In this document: positions 51,720 to 59,543 of the stretch, piece by piece
How the letters are laid out: every line of letters begins with the position of its first letter
How positions within the stretch are numbered: the first letter of the stretch is position 1
Source: Kitasatospora sp. NBC_01246
GTDB taxonomy: Bacteria > Actinomycetota > Actinomycetes > Streptomycetales > Streptomycetaceae
Length of the DNA stretch: 64,000 nt
NCBI RefSeq assembly: GCF_036226505.1
Contig: NZ_CP108484.1
Span: 992,001-1,056,000, forward strand
Direction: 5' to 3'
The notes under the pieces: generated by a model
The model's input: the letters and a program-made list of their open reading frames with translations, nothing else
Told to the model about the DNA's origin: nothing
Databases searched by the model: none
Program-made: the position numbers and the translations under genes

Positions 51720-52994
51720 TCAGTCGAAGTCGACGAGGTGCTGCTTGGCGAGGATCTCCTCGCGGCGGTCCCGCTCCCGGACCAGGTGCGCGGCACCGTT
51801 GTGGACCAGGACCTCGGCGGGGAATCCGTGGCTGAGGAAGAGCCCGGGGGAGGCGGTCGGCCCGTAGGCGCCGGAGCGCTCGACGCCCAGCAGGTCGCCG
51901 GCCTCGACCGGCGGCAGGGCGACCTTCTTGCCGATGACGTCGTTGGGCGTGCAGAGCGGCCCGGTGACGGTGTACGTGTCGCTGGGCTCGTCCCGGTACC
52001 TGGTCAGCGAGCGGATCGGGAAGTTGCGCTTGACGAAGCTGCCGACGCCGACCGCCGCCATGTGGTGGTTGGTGCCGCCGTCGGCGACCACGAAGCGTTC
52101 GCCGAGGGACTCCTTCACGTACAGCGCGCGCACCACGTACGTACCGGCGTGCGCGGTCAGGTAGCGGCCGAGCTCGTTGATCAGCCGGCAACCGGGGTGC
52201 GCCCGGACGAAGGGCTCGACGACCTCGTTGATGCCGGCGAGGACGGCCCCCAGGTCGAGGTCCTTCTCGTTGTCGAAGTAGGCGACGCCGAAGCCGCCGC
52301 CGAAGTCGACGGTCTCCAGCGGGATGCCGAGCGTCTGCGACAGTTCCTCGGCGATCACCAGGATCTGCCGGGTGTTGTGCACCAGGTCGTCGGCGTTCAG
52401 GAACCGGGTGCCCATGTAGGCGTGGAAGCCGCGGACCCGGACCCGGCGCAGTGCGTCGATCACCGGGCGGGAGCGGCGCAGCAGTTCCGCGTCGATGCCG
52501 AACTGGCGCGGCTTGCCGCTCATGGCGAGGCCCGAGCCCTTGGTGTGGAAGTCGGGGTTGACCCGGAGCAGGACCGGCACCTCCGCCCGCCCGGCCTGTT
52601 CGGCGATCTCCTCCAGGAGGCGCAGCTCGTCCAGCGACTCGCAGACGATGGCGTGCAGGTTCGCCGCGACGCACGCCTCCAGCTCGGCGCGGGTCTTGCC
52701 CGGCCCCAGGAAGATCACGTTCTCCGGCGCGATGCCGGCCCGCTGGACGGTCATCAGCTCGACCAGGGAGGAGATCTCGGCGCCGGCGCCGAGCGAGCCG
52801 AGGTAGCCGCAGACGGCGACGTTGGGGTTGGCCTTGAGCGAGAGGAAGACGTCCACCGCGGGGTGGAGCCCCTCGCGCAGCGACTGGTAGACGGTGCGCA
52901 GCACCTCGGCGTCGTAGACGAACAGCGGGGTGCCGAACTGCTCGGCGATCCGCGAGACCGGTACCCCCTGCACCCTCAGTTCGCTGGTGTTCAT
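51720..52994 (-). CDS. PLP-dependent decarboxylase, DAP/ornithine-decarboxylase fold III (BtrK-like)
   Basis: 424 residues. PLP Lys in VFLSLKANPNVAVCGYLGSL (about 54), phosphate-binding VDFGGGFGVAYFD, and active-site CTPND and GAYGPTAS motifs. This fold decarboxylates D-stereocentres of DAP or carrier-bound acidic amino acids; BtrK removes the carboxylate of glutamyl-carrier to give GABA-carrier. Overlap with the ATP-grasp gene (ATGA) and the following carrier protein make a BtrJ-BtrK-BtrI-like trio. By analogy it should yield an omega-amino acyl thioester. The real substrate is not shown by the sequence. Confidence 0.82.
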   Translation of the reverse strand: MNTSELRVQGVPVSRIAEQFGTPLFVYDAEVLRTVYQSLREGLHPAVDVFLSLKANPNVAVCGYLGSLGAGAEISSLVELMTVQRAGIAPENVIFLGPGKTRAELEACVAANLHAIVCESLDELRLLEEIAEQAGRAEVPVLLRVNPDFHTKGSGLAMSGKPRQFGIDAELLRRSRPVIDALRRVRVRGFHAYMGTRFLNADDLVHNTRQILVIAEELSQTLGIPLETVDFGGGFGVAYFDNEKDLDLGAVLAGINEVVEPFVRAHPGCRLINELGRYLTAHAGTYVVRALYVKESLGERFVVADGGTNHHMAAVGVGSFVKRNFPIRSLTRYRDEPSDTYTVTGPLCTPNDVIGKKVALPPVEAGDLLGVERSGAYGPTASPGLFLSHGFPAEVLVHNGAAHLVRERDRREEILAKQHLVDFD

Positions 52995-54358
52995 GGCGTC
53001 CTTTCGGTGGTGCCGAGACGGTGGAGCGCCTCGGTGGTCCGGCGGTCGAGGTCGCCGAGGCCGTGCCGGTCGGCGGCGAAGAGCAGGGTGTAGAGCCGGC
53101 CGTCGAACGGGAGGGAGGTGCCGGCCTGCGCGTTGACCGTGCCGAAACAGGTGACGACCAGCCCGGTGCCGTCGACGGGCGGCCGGGCGAGGTCCCCGAG
53201 GGCGTGGGCCACCTCGTCGAAGGAGACCGGGGCGGAGATCCGCAGTGGGTAGTGCTTCGCCAGCGCGGCCCCGCCCGGGGCGAGGAAGCGCTCGGTGACC
53301 TGCCCCTGGTAACTGGACATGTTCAGACGGGCGTTGATCTCCAGGACGGGGTACACCAGATCGTCCCGCCCGAGCAGCGCGTCCACGCCGACCACGCCGA
53401 AGAAGCCGTCCTCGAAGAGCCGGGCACCCAGCCGCTCGGCGGCGGCGACGAGGCTCTCGTGCTGGACGGGCGAGAGCGCGGCGGGCATGACGTGCCCGAG
53501 GTGGACGCCGCCGGAGGTCAGGGCCTCCTTCGCGAAGTCGAACCTCACCCGCCCGTCCCGGGCGATGGTGAACTGGTAGTTGAGATCGAACCGCTTGGGC
53601 AGGAACCGCTCGACGACGACGTGGATCGCGTCGTCCCCGCTGCTCCGCGCGCGGCGGTCGACCATGCGCAGCAGCCGGTCGGCCTTCTTGCGGCTGTCGA
53701 GCACGATCAGGCCCTTGCCGGAGACGCCGTAGGCGTCCTTGACGATCACCGGCCCGCCGTCGCGCAGCGAGTCGTCGAGCGCCCGGTGGAGCTCGCCCAC
53801 CGTCTCGCAGGTGAAGCCGGGGATCGCCCGCAGGCCGAGCTCCTCGGTCAGCCGGCGGCTGTAGATCTTGCTGTTGACCCGCGCCGAGGTCTCCGGACCG
53901 GGCACCGCGGGGCGCAGCCCGGTCCGCCGGCAGATCTCCTGCTCAAGGGGGGAGTTGCCCATCGGCATGAGATAGGCGCCGCCGCCCGCGAGCACCCGCA
54001 GCCGGTCCAGCAGCTCCGGGGAGTCGAGGACGGCCCCGCTGGTGCCGTCCTCGCCGGCCGGCGCCCGGGTGATCAGTTCGGTGGGCGCGCCGAGCCCGGT
54101 CTTCTCCGCGTACGCGCGGTAGCCGGGATCGAGCGGGCGGTCGAGCAGCAGGTGGTCGGTCGGCTCGGCGAGCAGGGCGCCGAGCTCCTCCATCCGCTGC
54201 ACGGTCGCGGCGGTGGTGGTGATCCGCGCCGCCGGGAGCCCGGTGTGGCCGCGCGCCCACTGGTTCTCCACCTCGAAGTTGCAGAGCCAGACGAACCGCG
54301 CTTCGCGGTCGCCGGTCAGCGCCTCCTTGAGGTCCGCCGTGTAGGCGGTGCCGGTCAT
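52991..54358 (-). CDS. ATP-grasp ligase, BtrJ/peptide-ligase type
   Basis: 455 residues. N-terminal half of unknown fold, then an ATP-grasp: GGPVIVKDAYGVSGKGLIVL (lid Lys and Gly-rich loop), DAIHVVVERFLP, and the metal-binding VVGVDALLGRDDLVYPVLEI with NARLNMSSY. It activates a carboxylate as the acyl phosphate and passes it to a thiol or amine. Position between the KAS III and PLP decarboxylase genes, with ATGA overlaps on both sides, suggests loading of an amino acid on a carrier as BtrJ does; peptide-bond formation like PGM1 is the alternative. ATG 54358 has GGGAGG upstream. Confidence 0.78.
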   Translation of the reverse strand: MTGTAYTADLKEALTGDREARFVWLCNFEVENQWARGHTGLPAARITTTAATVQRMEELGALLAEPTDHLLLDRPLDPGYRAYAEKTGLGAPTELITRAPAGEDGTSGAVLDSPELLDRLRVLAGGGAYLMPMGNSPLEQEICRRTGLRPAVPGPETSARVNSKIYSRRLTEELGLRAIPGFTCETVGELHRALDDSLRDGGPVIVKDAYGVSGKGLIVLDSRKKADRLLRMVDRRARSSGDDAIHVVVERFLPKRFDLNYQFTIARDGRVRFDFAKEALTSGGVHLGHVMPAALSPVQHESLVAAAERLGARLFEDGFFGVVGVDALLGRDDLVYPVLEINARLNMSSYQGQVTERFLAPGGAALAKHYPLRISAPVSFDEVAHALGDLARPPVDGTGLVVTCFGTVNAQAGTSLPFDGRLYTLLFAADRHGLGDLDRRTTEALHRLGTTERTP

Positions 54359-55314
54359 GGGGTGCCTCCCTCGCGGTGAGTGATGACCATGGCGCCGAAG
54401 GTGGCGCCCAGGCCGACCGAGACCAGGACGTAGTGGCCGCCGTCGACCAGCCGGCCCCGCTCGCGCAGGGTGGTGTAGTTGAGGAACACGTCCGAGGCGA
54501 AGCAGTGGCTGTAGAGCGGGATGTTGTCCAGGAAGAAGCGGTCCGGGTCGGCGCCCATCCGCTGGATGGTGTGGCGCCAGGAGACGGCGTTGACGTTGTG
54601 CGGGATGACCAGGTCGATCTCGTCGAAGCTCAGGCCGGCCCGGCGGACGGACTCCTCGATCACCTCGCCGAGCACGGTGGCGTAGTCCTGGCCGAAGGCG
54701 CTGATCTCCTGCGGGGTCATCTCCAGGCCCGCCGCGTAGGCGCCGAGGGTGCGGGTCAGGTACGAGCGCACCTCGTCGCCGGGGCCGCCGACGGTCAGCA
54801 GGCAGGCGGAGGCCGCGTCCGCCATCACCGCGCTGTTCGGGATCAGCTGGACCTTCGGGGAGTACGCCCGCTCCCCCGTGACCATCAGCGCGTACGCGCC
54901 CTCGGGCGCCTCGGCCCGCAGCAGCTCGCCGGCCAGGTCGATGGCGCCGAGGCTGCTGACGCACGCCTGCTGGGTGAGGGCGAAGGCCTCGGCGTCGTGC
55001 AGCCCCAGCTTCGCCCGGATGACCCGGGCGGCGTCGATGTGCGGCGGGGCGAGCGTCTGCATGGTGTGCGCGTAGATGACGTAGTCGACCCGCCGTCCTG
55101 CGGGAAGCGCCGCCAGGGCACGGCGGGCCGCGGGAAGCACCAGGTCGAAGAGGCCGGTGCCGGGATCGAACCGCAGCCGGTCGAGGCCGTAGATCTTCCG
55201 GAACACCCCCACTTCGGCGCGGCGCAGCCCCAGGCTTCCGGCGAGGTCGTCGATCCGCACGCTCCGTTCGGGGAGGAACGACTCGATCCTCTCCAGTGTG
55301 GTCACGCCACCCAT
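54355..55314 (-). CDS. KAS III-like ketoacyl synthase with Cys-His-His site
   Basis: 319 residues. Cys 118 in FALTQQACVSSLGAID and His 239 in LVIPHNVNAVSWRHTIQRMG are clear. At the position of the third catalytic residue, normally Asn in an NTSAAS-like motif, LYSHCFASDVFLNY gives His 270. It should condense an acyl starter with a malonyl or other extender, or form an ester or amide like some KAS III relatives; His in the third place resembles the KAS I/II triad. GGGAG lies before the start. It is the only full condensing enzyme in the core operon. The stop overlaps the ATP-grasp start. Confidence 0.85.
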   Translation of the reverse strand: MGGVTTLERIESFLPERSVRIDDLAGSLGLRRAEVGVFRKIYGLDRLRFDPGTGLFDLVLPAARRALAALPAGRRVDYVIYAHTMQTLAPPHIDAARVIRAKLGLHDAEAFALTQQACVSSLGAIDLAGELLRAEAPEGAYALMVTGERAYSPKVQLIPNSAVMADAASACLLTVGGPGDEVRSYLTRTLGAYAAGLEMTPQEISAFGQDYATVLGEVIEESVRRAGLSFDEIDLVIPHNVNAVSWRHTIQRMGADPDRFFLDNIPLYSHCFASDVFLNYTTLRERGRLVDGGHYVLVSVGLGATFGAMVITHREGGTP

Positions 55315-55325
55315 CCGGGTACTCC

Positions 55326-55385
55326 CCTCATCCGCCCGCTCCTCATCCGCTCCCTCCTCATCCGCCCGCTCCTCATCCGCCCGCT
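55326..55385. repeat. 15-bp tandem repeat, four copies, between methyltransferase and KAS III genes
   Basis: CCTCATCCGCCCGCT repeats at 55326, 55341 (one unit variant TCCCT), 55356 and 55371. On the coding strand each unit contains GGATGAGGAG-like text, a ribosome-site look-alike with an ATG, placed between the methyltransferase stop (55388) and the KAS III start (55314). Confidence 0.88.
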
Positions 55386-55387
55386 CC

Positions 55388-56215
55388 TCAGCGGCCGGCG
55401 AACTCGGCGCGGACCAGCCAGCTGCGCGCCACGCCCCGGCGGTCGCGGGGCTGCACCTCGTACGGCCAGCGCCCCTGGCCCGCGCCGGGCTCGCCGGGCT
55501 CGCGCAGCTCGCGGACCTTCCAGCCGGTACCGGCCAGGAACTCCTCCGGCTCGTCGGTGCCGAAGAGCCAGGGCGTGCCGTCCTCGCGCAGGCCGGCCAG
55601 GAATGCCCTGGAGAAGGGGCTGCGCAGCAGCGCCCGGCTGGCGAAGTCGACGGCCAGCCGGCTGCCGGGGGCCGAGACCGAGCCGAGCACGCCGAGCAGG
55701 TGGGAGGCCTGCTCCTCGGTGAGGAAGAACATCAGCCCTTCGGCGACCCAGAGCGTGGGCAGTTCCGGGTCGAAGCCGGCGCGGTGCAGGGCGGGCAGCC
55801 ACTCCGTGGCGAGGTCGGCCGACACCTCGCGGCGCTCCACCGTGGGCTCCGCCCCGAGCGCGGCCAGCCGGGCACGCTTCTCGTCGATGAGGCCGCCGTG
55901 GTCGACCTCGTACACCGTGCTGCCGGGCGGCCAGGCCAGCCGGAACGCCCGGGTGTCCATCCCGGCGGCGACCAGGACCACCTGCCGGATGCCGCTGTCC
56001 GCCAGCAGCGCCTCGATGCTGTCGTCGAGGTACTTGGTGCGGATGGCGATGAACGGGATCAGGCCGCCGCCGCCGTACTTGTCGAGGAGCTCGAAGCCGC
56101 GCGGGGCCGCGAGATCGCGCGCAAACCTGTCCTGGAACATGGCGTCACCGGGGCGCTCGGACTCGACGGCGCGGGCCGCGGCGGTCCACTGGGCCGTGTA
56201 CGAGACAGCTTCCAT
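55388..56215 (-). CDS. LCM-family SAM-dependent O-methyltransferase
   Basis: 275 residues of the leucine-carboxyl-methyltransferase/TIGR00027 type: VVLVAAGMDTRAFRLAWPPG (SAM site), VYEVDHGGLIDEKRARLAAL and LPTLWVAEGLMFFLTEEQA. Bacterial members methylate carboxylates or acidic hydroxyls of small molecules. ATG 56215 has AGGAGG upstream. Placed between carrier protein 2 and the KAS III gene, it should methylate an oxygen of a cluster intermediate; an oxime, N-hydroxy or nitronate oxygen created by the N-oxygenase is one candidate (inference). Confidence 0.85.
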   Translation of the reverse strand: MEAVSYTAQWTAAARAVESERPGDAMFQDRFARDLAAPRGFELLDKYGGGGLIPFIAIRTKYLDDSIEALLADSGIRQVVLVAAGMDTRAFRLAWPPGSTVYEVDHGGLIDEKRARLAALGAEPTVERREVSADLATEWLPALHRAGFDPELPTLWVAEGLMFFLTEEQASHLLGVLGSVSAPGSRLAVDFASRALLRSPFSRAFLAGLREDGTPWLFGTDEPEEFLAGTGWKVRELREPGEPGAGQGRWPYEVQPRDRRGVARSWLVRAEFAGR

Positions 56216-56227
56216 GGGGATGGCCTC

Positions 56228-56476
56228 CTACGGGAGTCGGGCCGGGGTGAAGAAGGCCTTCTCGATCGACGAGAGGGTCTGGAGGTCCTGCATGTCGATG
56301 CTGTCGAAGTCGATCTCGACGCCGCTGGCGCTCTCGATCGTGTAGACCAGCTCCACGAAGGAGAGCGAGTCGACGAGGCGGCTCTCGATGAGGTTCTCGT
56401 CGGGCTCGATGGATTCCCGGTCCGGGTGCCTGGCCAGGATCCACTCGCGGACCTGGTCGATTCCTGCCGAAGCCAT
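56228..56476 (-). CDS. Free-standing carrier protein 2
   Basis: 82 residues with NLIESRLVDSLSFVELVYTI; phosphopantetheine Ser about 37. ATG 56476 has GAGGAG five bases upstream. Followed after 12 bases by the methyltransferase gene and preceded by the amino-acid:carrier ligase. In known ligases of that type the cognate carrier is encoded next to the ligase, so this is the most likely partner. It is less acidic and differs in sequence from carrier 1, so the two probably hold different substrates. Confidence 0.87.
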   Translation of the reverse strand: MASAGIDQVREWILARHPDRESIEPDENLIESRLVDSLSFVELVYTIESASGVEIDFDSIDMQDLQTLSSIEKAFFTPARLP

Positions 56477-56592
56477 TGCCACTCCTCGGGTGTTGGGGCG
56501 ATAGGGGGATAGGGCGATCCGGGCATGCTCGGGCCGTGCTGGATGCGTCGGGACGTACGCACTCCACGCAGCCCGTGCCGGATGCGCTCGGG

Positions 56593-56633
56593 CCGGTGCG
56601 GGATCTACGCGGCCCGGTGCGGGATCTACGCGG
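56593..56633. repeat. 20-bp direct repeat
   Basis: CCGGTGCGGGATCTACGCGG occurs at 56593-56612 and 56614-56633, one base apart, in the 169-base gap between the ligase stop and carrier protein 2. Confidence 0.85.
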
Positions 56634-56645
56634 AGGCTCCGCGGC

Positions 56646-57491
56646 TCAGGCGAGCTGCCGGACCGCGGTCCGCACCGCGTCCAGGGCCTCGACCGCGTCG
56701 CCGTGGTGCAGGTCGACCAGGACGGAGAGCCACCGCTCCAGGCCGAACGCCACGCAGCTGGTGAAGACGAACTCGTTCTCCGGCCCGCGGATGTCGCAGC
56801 GCTCGCCGAAGAAGTTGCGGTGCGTGTTGACGGAGGAGACGGCCAGGTCGCCGACCTGGAACTCGTACTTGACCGGGCTGAGCTTCTGGAGCAGGGCTCG
56901 GGCGCCGTCGGCCCGGAAGAACGGGTCGAAGGCGGGCACCTTCTCCAGCCGCAGGGACAGCGCGTCGGCGAACGCAGCGATCCGCTCGGCGAAGGACCCG
57001 AGGACCTGCTGCGTGTGCTCGTACGAGCCGAGTGCGACGACCTCGCGCATCTGGAAGCTGAGCAGCCGCCGCAGGCCCTCGTACCGCTCCTCGTTGCGGA
57101 AGCAGCGGTTGACCAGGGTGATCAGCGCGTCCGCCGCCACGACGGAGTTCTCGTAGTACAGGAAGGCGCTGTAGCAGGTCGCGTGGGGCAGGCCGACCTG
57201 TGCGCCGCGCAGTGCGGCGGGCGCGAACCGGCCGTCGACGGGCTTGTTCTCGCCGCTCTCCAGGTCGAGTCCGGCACCGACGAGGGCGAGGTGCGGGAAG
57301 TTGACGTAGACGTCGAACTTCTCCAGGTCCGACACCGGGTACAGCGGCGGCGGGAGGATCTCGCGGGCTCCGGCGGAGCGGCCCCAGCCGGCGAACGTAC
57401 GGTCGAGTTCGAGGAGCAGGTCGGTCTGGTCCGGGTCGAGGATGACCAGTCCGCCGGCGGGGCCGGTGGTTCGGGGGGCGGTGCCGGCCAT
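56646..57491 (-). CDS. Class II aaRS-like amino acid:[carrier protein] ligase
   Basis: 281 residues, similar to the catalytic core of atypical seryl-tRNA synthetases but without a tRNA-binding domain. Putative zinc ligands Cys 106 (ATCYSAFLYY), Glu 150 (SFQMREVV) and Cys 246 (FTSCVAFG); motif 2-like FRNEERYEGLRRLLSFQ; motif 3 GLERW (250-254). VNTHRNFFGERCDI is typical of this family. Known homologues activate glycine or alanine and load it on a free-standing carrier protein, not tRNA. The ATG overlaps the N-oxygenase stop (TGATG). The partner carrier is probably at 56228. Confidence 0.83.
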   Translation of the reverse strand: MAGTAPRTTGPAGGLVILDPDQTDLLLELDRTFAGWGRSAGAREILPPPLYPVSDLEKFDVYVNFPHLALVGAGLDLESGENKPVDGRFAPAALRGAQVGLPHATCYSAFLYYENSVVAADALITLVNRCFRNEERYEGLRRLLSFQMREVVALGSYEHTQQVLGSFAERIAAFADALSLRLEKVPAFDPFFRADGARALLQKLSPVKYEFQVGDLAVSSVNTHRNFFGERCDIRGPENEFVFTSCVAFGLERWLSVLVDLHHGDAVEALDAVRTAVRQLA

Positions 57492-58357
57492 CAGATGAGC
57501 CCCGTCCTCTCGAGGTACTTGGCGGTCTTGCGGTAGACGCTCTGCTCGAACTCGGCGCGCTGCGGGGATTCGAGGAGCTGCCGGCGCAGGCCGTGCGGGT
57601 CCTTGATGCCCGCGTCCCGGTACACCTGCGGGCTGTAGAGCGTCTCGAAGCTGTAGGTCATGTAGCGCCGGATGTAGCCGGCGATGTCCCGCATCTCCTC
57701 CTCGGTGGAGGTCTGCCGGACGTCGGCGGCCAGCGCGGTGACCAGTTCACGGCCGAAGGCGATGTGCCGCGACTCGTCCTGGTGGTGGATCCGGTTGATC
57801 CCGCGGATCGTCTCGTGCAGGCGGTCGTCCAGCGCCATCCGGGAGTTGAAGTGGTCCACCAGCTCCTCGAAGATCAGGATCCGGGCGAAGACCAGCAGGC
57901 TCTCCACGTTCGAGCGGGGGATCTCGACGTTCGCACCGGCCGGCTGCCGGTAGATCTTCCTGCCGTAGCGCAGGCAGAACTCGGCGAAGAACCACATGTG
58001 CTCGTTCTCCTCACCGATGAAGTGGTGGAAGAAGTCCGAGGGCGTCTCGAAGCCGGTGGTGTGAATCCGCTTGGTGACCTCGATGAGAAGTTCCCGAATT
58101 CCGTGCACATTGAGGCTGTAGAAGTTGATGCTCTCGTACCGCGACAGTGCGTGGAGCTCCTTTTCGGTGAGCCGCCGGGCAGCCTCGGTACCGTGGGTGG
58201 TGGTGAGTTCGGGGCTCATCCACCACATCTCCTCGGGCAGGCTGTCCGGCCATTCGAAGAGTTTGTAGGGGTTGTAGTAGTCATCGATCGACTTCGTGGT
58301 CAGACGGTCGAGTATTTCCAGGAACCGGCCGTCCTGGTCGATCAGTTTGCTGACCAT
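57491..58357 (-). CDS. AurF-like diiron N-oxygenase
   Basis: 288 residues of the AurF/CmlI-type ferritin-like superfamily. Candidate iron ligands: Glu 75, Glu 116/117 with His 120 (FIGEENEHMWFF), Glu 164/165 with His 169 (IFEELVDHF), and His 191, Glu 195, His 198 (RIHHQDESRH). Relatives oxidise aromatic amines to hydroxylamines, nitroso or nitro groups. ATG 58357 has GGAGG upstream; the frame is open 48 codons further but without support. It is the first gene of the core operon and is coupled to the amino acid:carrier ligase (TGATG), so its substrate may be a carrier-bound amino acid, which would be unusual. Confidence 0.82.
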   Translation of the reverse strand: MVSKLIDQDGRFLEILDRLTTKSIDDYYNPYKLFEWPDSLPEEMWWMSPELTTTHGTEAARRLTEKELHALSRYESINFYSLNVHGIRELLIEVTKRIHTTGFETPSDFFHHFIGEENEHMWFFAEFCLRYGRKIYRQPAGANVEIPRSNVESLLVFARILIFEELVDHFNSRMALDDRLHETIRGINRIHHQDESRHIAFGRELVTALAADVRQTSTEEEMRDIAGYIRRYMTYSFETLYSPQVYRDAGIKDPHGLRRQLLESPQRAEFEQSVYRKTAKYLERTGLI

Positions 58358-58450
58358 GCTGGCGTTGACCTCCGAGTTTCCCCGGCCGCCTCGTGGTGAC
58401 CGGCGGCTCCAATGCCGTGCCGTTTTCCGGCACTCTTCGAAGGTAGGGAA

Positions 58451-58527
58451 GTCCCGGCGGGCGCCGCAATGACCTGATGTGGTGTGGCCACATACGGCCA
58501 TATCGAAGCGGCGACGCCCGCCGGGAC
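58451..58527. promoter_or_regulatory. Nested inverted repeats upstream of the N-oxygenase operon
   Basis: Inner: ATGTGG-TGTGG-CCACAT (58477-58493), which also holds the perfect palindrome TGTGGCCACA. Outer: GTCCCGGCGGGCG (58451-58463) and CGCCCGCCGGGAC (58515-58527), perfect 13-bp arms around it. The inner site lies 120 bases from the N-oxygenase start and could bind the LuxR-type regulator; the outer arms could form a terminator for the regulator gene. Confidence 0.6.
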
Positions 58528-58544
58528 CGACGGCACCGGGCCGG

Positions 58545-59543
58545 TCAGCCGGCGGCGCCCCGGACCGGCAGGAGTCCGGCCTGGACGGCGGCCGCGCCCG
58601 CCTGGAACCGGCTCTCGGCGTTCAACTCGTCCATGATGGTGGCGAGGTGACGGCGGAAGGTCCGCGAGGACATGCCGATGCGCCGGGCCACCACCTCGTC
58701 CTTGAGCCCCGAGGCGAGCAGTTCCAGGATGGCGCAGCGGACCTCGTCCAGGGTCTCGCCGTACCTGACCACGTTCGAGTCGATGTCCGTCCCGGACGCC
58801 CAGGCGTGCTCGTAGGAGCGCACCAGCCGGGCGACGATGGCCTGCTCGTAGACGACGGTGACGCCCGCGTCGTCGCCCCCGGGGTCGGCCAGGAAGGCCA
58901 CCTCGCCACCCACGATGACCAGGCGCTCGAAGGCCTGGGTCGAGGTGCGGACCCGCGCGCTCGCCTCGGCCAGCGTCCGCAGGCTGCCGCGTGAGGCCAG
59001 GCTGCTGCGGGCGGTGTGCGGGTACAGGACCTGAATCGGGACCCCGGGCGGCAGCGCCGACAGGCCCAGCACGTGCGAGTCCTGCCCCTGGACCGGGGCG
59101 AACGGCTCCATGACGAGGATCTCGGACGGGCGGTCGCGCAGGGCGTCCGCCATCCGCAACCCGGTCTGCTCCCGGTCCAGCCCGCTGAGCACCGGCTCCC
59201 TCCGCAGCCGGGTGCGCTGGAGGCTGCTGTAGGTGTCGGCGAACGAGCCCAGCGTGTCCTGGAAGTCCGTCAGTTCACGGCGCTTCTCGCGGATCGCCTG
59301 CTCCAGCGGCATGAGCAGTTCCAGTTGGGCGATCTCGGGGCTGCGCGCCACGAAGCGCCCCTGCTCCTGGCAGTACCTGACGAGCTTCAGGCAGCGCAGG
59401 GCGGAGAGCGCCTGTTCCGCCCGCTCGGCCGTGATGCCCAGGTCGGTGGCGAGCTCCGGGAGGGTCACCCCCTTGGCCACCAGCAGCCGCTCGTAGACCC
59501 GGACCGCCAGCTCCTCGTCGATCGAGCACAGTCCCCGCTTCAC
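58545..59543 (-). CDS. TrmB-like/LuxR-type pathway regulator
   Basis: 332 residues. An N-terminal winged HTH (YERLLVAKGVTLPELATDLG, about 15-60) precedes a middle sensor part (REPVLSGLDREQTGLRMADA; VLYPHTARSSLASRGSLRTL), and a C-terminal LuxR HTH (ELLASGLKDEVVARRIGMSS, then RTFRRHLATIMDEL). This design is common among cluster-situated regulators in streptomycetes. GTG 59543 overlaps the thioesterase stop (GTGA), GGAG seven bases upstream. It probably switches on the operon that begins 187 bases downstream. Confidence 0.85.
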   Translation of the reverse strand: MKRGLCSIDEELAVRVYERLLVAKGVTLPELATDLGITAERAEQALSALRCLKLVRYCQEQGRFVARSPEIAQLELLMPLEQAIREKRRELTDFQDTLGSFADTYSSLQRTRLRREPVLSGLDREQTGLRMADALRDRPSEILVMEPFAPVQGQDSHVLGLSALPPGVPIQVLYPHTARSSLASRGSLRTLAEASARVRTSTQAFERLVIVGGEVAFLADPGGDDAGVTVVYEQAIVARLVRSYEHAWASGTDIDSNVVRYGETLDEVRCAILELLASGLKDEVVARRIGMSSRTFRRHLATIMDELNAESRFQAGAAAVQAGLLPVRGAAG

